From: an uncultured Micrococcales bacterium
GTDB lineage: Bacteria > Actinomycetota > Actinomycetes > Actinomycetales > Microbacteriaceae
Length of the DNA stretch: 6,938 nt
NCBI GenBank assembly: GCA_903824455.1
Contig: CAIJWY010000168.1
Span: 1-6,938 of the forward strand
Direction: 5' to 3'
Part shown: positions 5,678 through 6,938 of the stretch, in pieces
Layout: every line of letters begins with the position of its first letter
How positions within the stretch are numbered: position 1 is the first letter of the stretch
Translations under genes and position numbers: made by a program
Notes under the pieces: generated by a model
What the model was told of the DNA's origin: nothing
The model's database searches: none
Seen by the model: only the letters and a program-made list of their open reading frames with translations

Positions 5678-6938
5678 TGGCGAAGAGGATTCCGCAATCC
5701 GATATCGACGAAGTTCTTTCTCGGGTTTCAATCGTCGATGTGGTTGGCGACTACGTGGCACTAAAGGCAGCCGGTAATGGAGAATTCAAAGGACTCTGCC
5801 CATTCCATGGGGAGAAGTCACCATCATTTGGGGTTTCGGCCACAAAGAATCTCTGGCATTGTTTTGGCTGCGGTGAGGGTGGAAATCTATTCCAATTCCT
5901 AAATCGAATTGATTCTCTAAATTTCGTTGAAGCCGTGGAAAAGCTCGCAACCCGCGTTGGCTACACGCTCAATTATGAAGAGGGCGGGGAAACTAATCCG
6001 AACCACGCCATTCGCGCCAGGGTGCTAGAGGCAAACTCTTTTGCCGCCAAGTTCTTCGCCGAGCGTCTTGCCGATGCTGAAGCCGAGCCGGGGCGTCAGT
6101 TCTTGCAAGGGCGAGGTTTCGATCAGGCCGCGGCTACCCACTTCGGTGTTGGTTGGGCTCCCAAAGGTTGGTCGGCGCTTACCGACCACTTGAAGACTCT
6201 GGGTTTTTCCGAAGATGAGCTGGTAACAGCAGCTCTTGCCAGTAAAAAGGAAAAGGGCGCTTACGATCGCTTTCGCGGCCGACTGATTTGGCCGATTCGG
6301 GATAGCACAAACGCTGTTATTGGTTTTGGCGCGAGAAAGATCTTTGAAGACGATCAGGGCCCGAAATATTTGAACACCAGCGAAACGCCGGTCTATCACA
6401 AGTCAAGCGTGCTCTATGGAATTGATTTGGCGAAGCGAGAGATTTCCAAGACGCAACGAGTTGTAGTTGTTGAAGGCTATACCGATGTGATGGCCTGCCA
6501 CCTTGCTGGAATCACTACTGCCGTAGCGACATGCGGAACTGCCTTTGGAGACGACCACATCAAGATTCTCAACCGAATCTTGGTGGCAGATGCCGCGAAG
6601 CCAGCCGAGGTTATTTTCAATTTCGACCCTGATGAAGCTGGACAAAAGGCGGCCATGAGGGCTTTCGCTTCCGCGCAAAAGTTCAATGCGCTAACTTTCA
6701 TTGCCATCGGACCCGAAGGGCTAGATCCTTGCGATTTACGCAAAGAGCGCGGTGATACTGCAATCGTTGAAATGATTGCGGCGAAACGCCCATTGATCGA
6801 GTTTGCAATCGAGCGGTCTATCTCCAAGTTTGATTTGGCCAGTCGCGAAGGTCAGGTTGCCGCTGTTCGAGCCGCTGTTCCAATACTGGTTGAAATTCAG
6901 GACGCTCACATTAGGTCTAGTTATGAAAAACACCTTTC
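5677..6938 (+). CDS. dnaG: DNA primase, N-terminal 420 residues (3' end outside window)
   Basis: DnaG makes the short RNA primers for Okazaki fragments at the replication fork. The frame is open from ATG 5677 to the window edge, giving 420 residues; the C-terminal DnaB-helicase-interaction domain is missing only because the window ends. The N-terminal CHC2 zinc domain has C41, H44, C62 and C65 (CPFHGEKSPSF, WHCFGCGEGG). The catalytic core includes RFRGRLIWPIRD (198-209), GFGAR (216-220) and GPKYLNTSETPVYHKS (228-243). The TOPRIM domain shows E266 (VEGYTDVM), the acidic pair D317/D319 in FDPDEAG, and DPCDLR (350-355). I read the frame through by eye and found no stop or frameshift. The ATG shares one base with the dgt stop (TAATG), with GGGGG at 5663-5667 as a ribosome site. 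dgt-dnaG adjacency is known in other actinobacteria, including M. tuberculosis (Rv2344c/Rv2343c). Confidence 0.97.
   Translation, partial: MAKRIPQSDIDEVLSRVSIVDVVGDYVALKAAGNGEFKGLCPFHGEKSPSFGVSATKNLWHCFGCGEGGNLFQFLNRIDSLNFVEAVEKLATRVGYTLNYEEGGETNPNHAIRARVLEANSFAAKFFAERLADAEAEPGRQFLQGRGFDQAAATHFGVGWAPKGWSALTDHLKTLGFSEDELVTAALASKKEKGAYDRFRGRLIWPIRDSTNAVIGFGARKIFEDDQGPKYLNTSETPVYHKSSVLYGIDLAKREISKTQRVVVVEGYTDVMACHLAGITTAVATCGTAFGDDHIKILNRILVADAAKPAEVIFNFDPDEAGQKAAMRAFASAQKFNALTFIAIGPEGLDPCDLRKERGDTAIVEMIAAKRPLIEFAIERSISKFDLASREGQVAAVRAAVPILVEIQDAHIRSSYEKHL

Noticed and set aside
6336..6345. AAAGATCTTT 10-bp palindrome in dnaG
   Set aside because: Palindromes of this length are expected by chance several times in a window of this size.
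6025..6399. 124-codon minus-strand open frame opposite dnaG
   Set aside because: It lies fully inside the intact primase core on the other strand and its translation shows no recognisable domain.

Overview
This window is a compact, same-strand block of housekeeping genes from what looks like a high-density, medium-GC actinobacterium. Spot counts on individual lines give about 43-62% GC, roughly half overall. The gene order leuA (end) - recO - uppS - glyS - dusB - dgt - dnaG (start), and the close resemblance of the proteins to actinobacterial forms, point to the order Micrococcales. The most likely source is a Microbacteriaceae member with a streamlined, moderate-GC genome, such as the freshwater Luna-type lineages. 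That placement is inferred from recalled family sequences and not from a search.

Layout, all on the + strand: bases 1-331 are the C-terminal regulatory domain of 2-isopropylmalate synthase (leuA). RecO (334-1059) follows after 2 bases, and isoprenyl diphosphate synthase UppS (1043-1792) overlaps it by 17 bases. The only real intergenic gap (1793-1852, 60 bases) precedes glycyl-tRNA synthetase (1853-3232, GTG start). DusB (3235-4413, GTG start) follows after 2 bases. A dGTPase-like HD hydrolase, Dgt (preferred GTG start 4406, to 5677), overlaps DusB by 8 bases. DNA primase DnaG begins at 5677 with a one-base TAATG overlap and runs off the right edge, so its C-terminal helicase-binding part is not visible.

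The genes serve different basic processes: leucine synthesis, recombination repair, cell-wall lipid carrier synthesis, glycine charging, tRNA dihydrouridine modification, dNTP turnover and replication priming. Their spacing suggests two co-transcribed groups split at the uppS/glyS gap. Non-coding sequence totals about 64 bases, under 1%.

I see no mobile element, CRISPR array, RNA gene, phage gene or uncharacterised cassette. All seven genes appear intact where visible, with the expected catalytic residues. The only non-gene oddity that stands out is an 18-bp perfect palindrome inside glyS (2464-2481), whose half-sites resemble the actinobacterial LexA box but with a 6-base instead of a 4-base spacer. 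I do not find a credible new biological system here.
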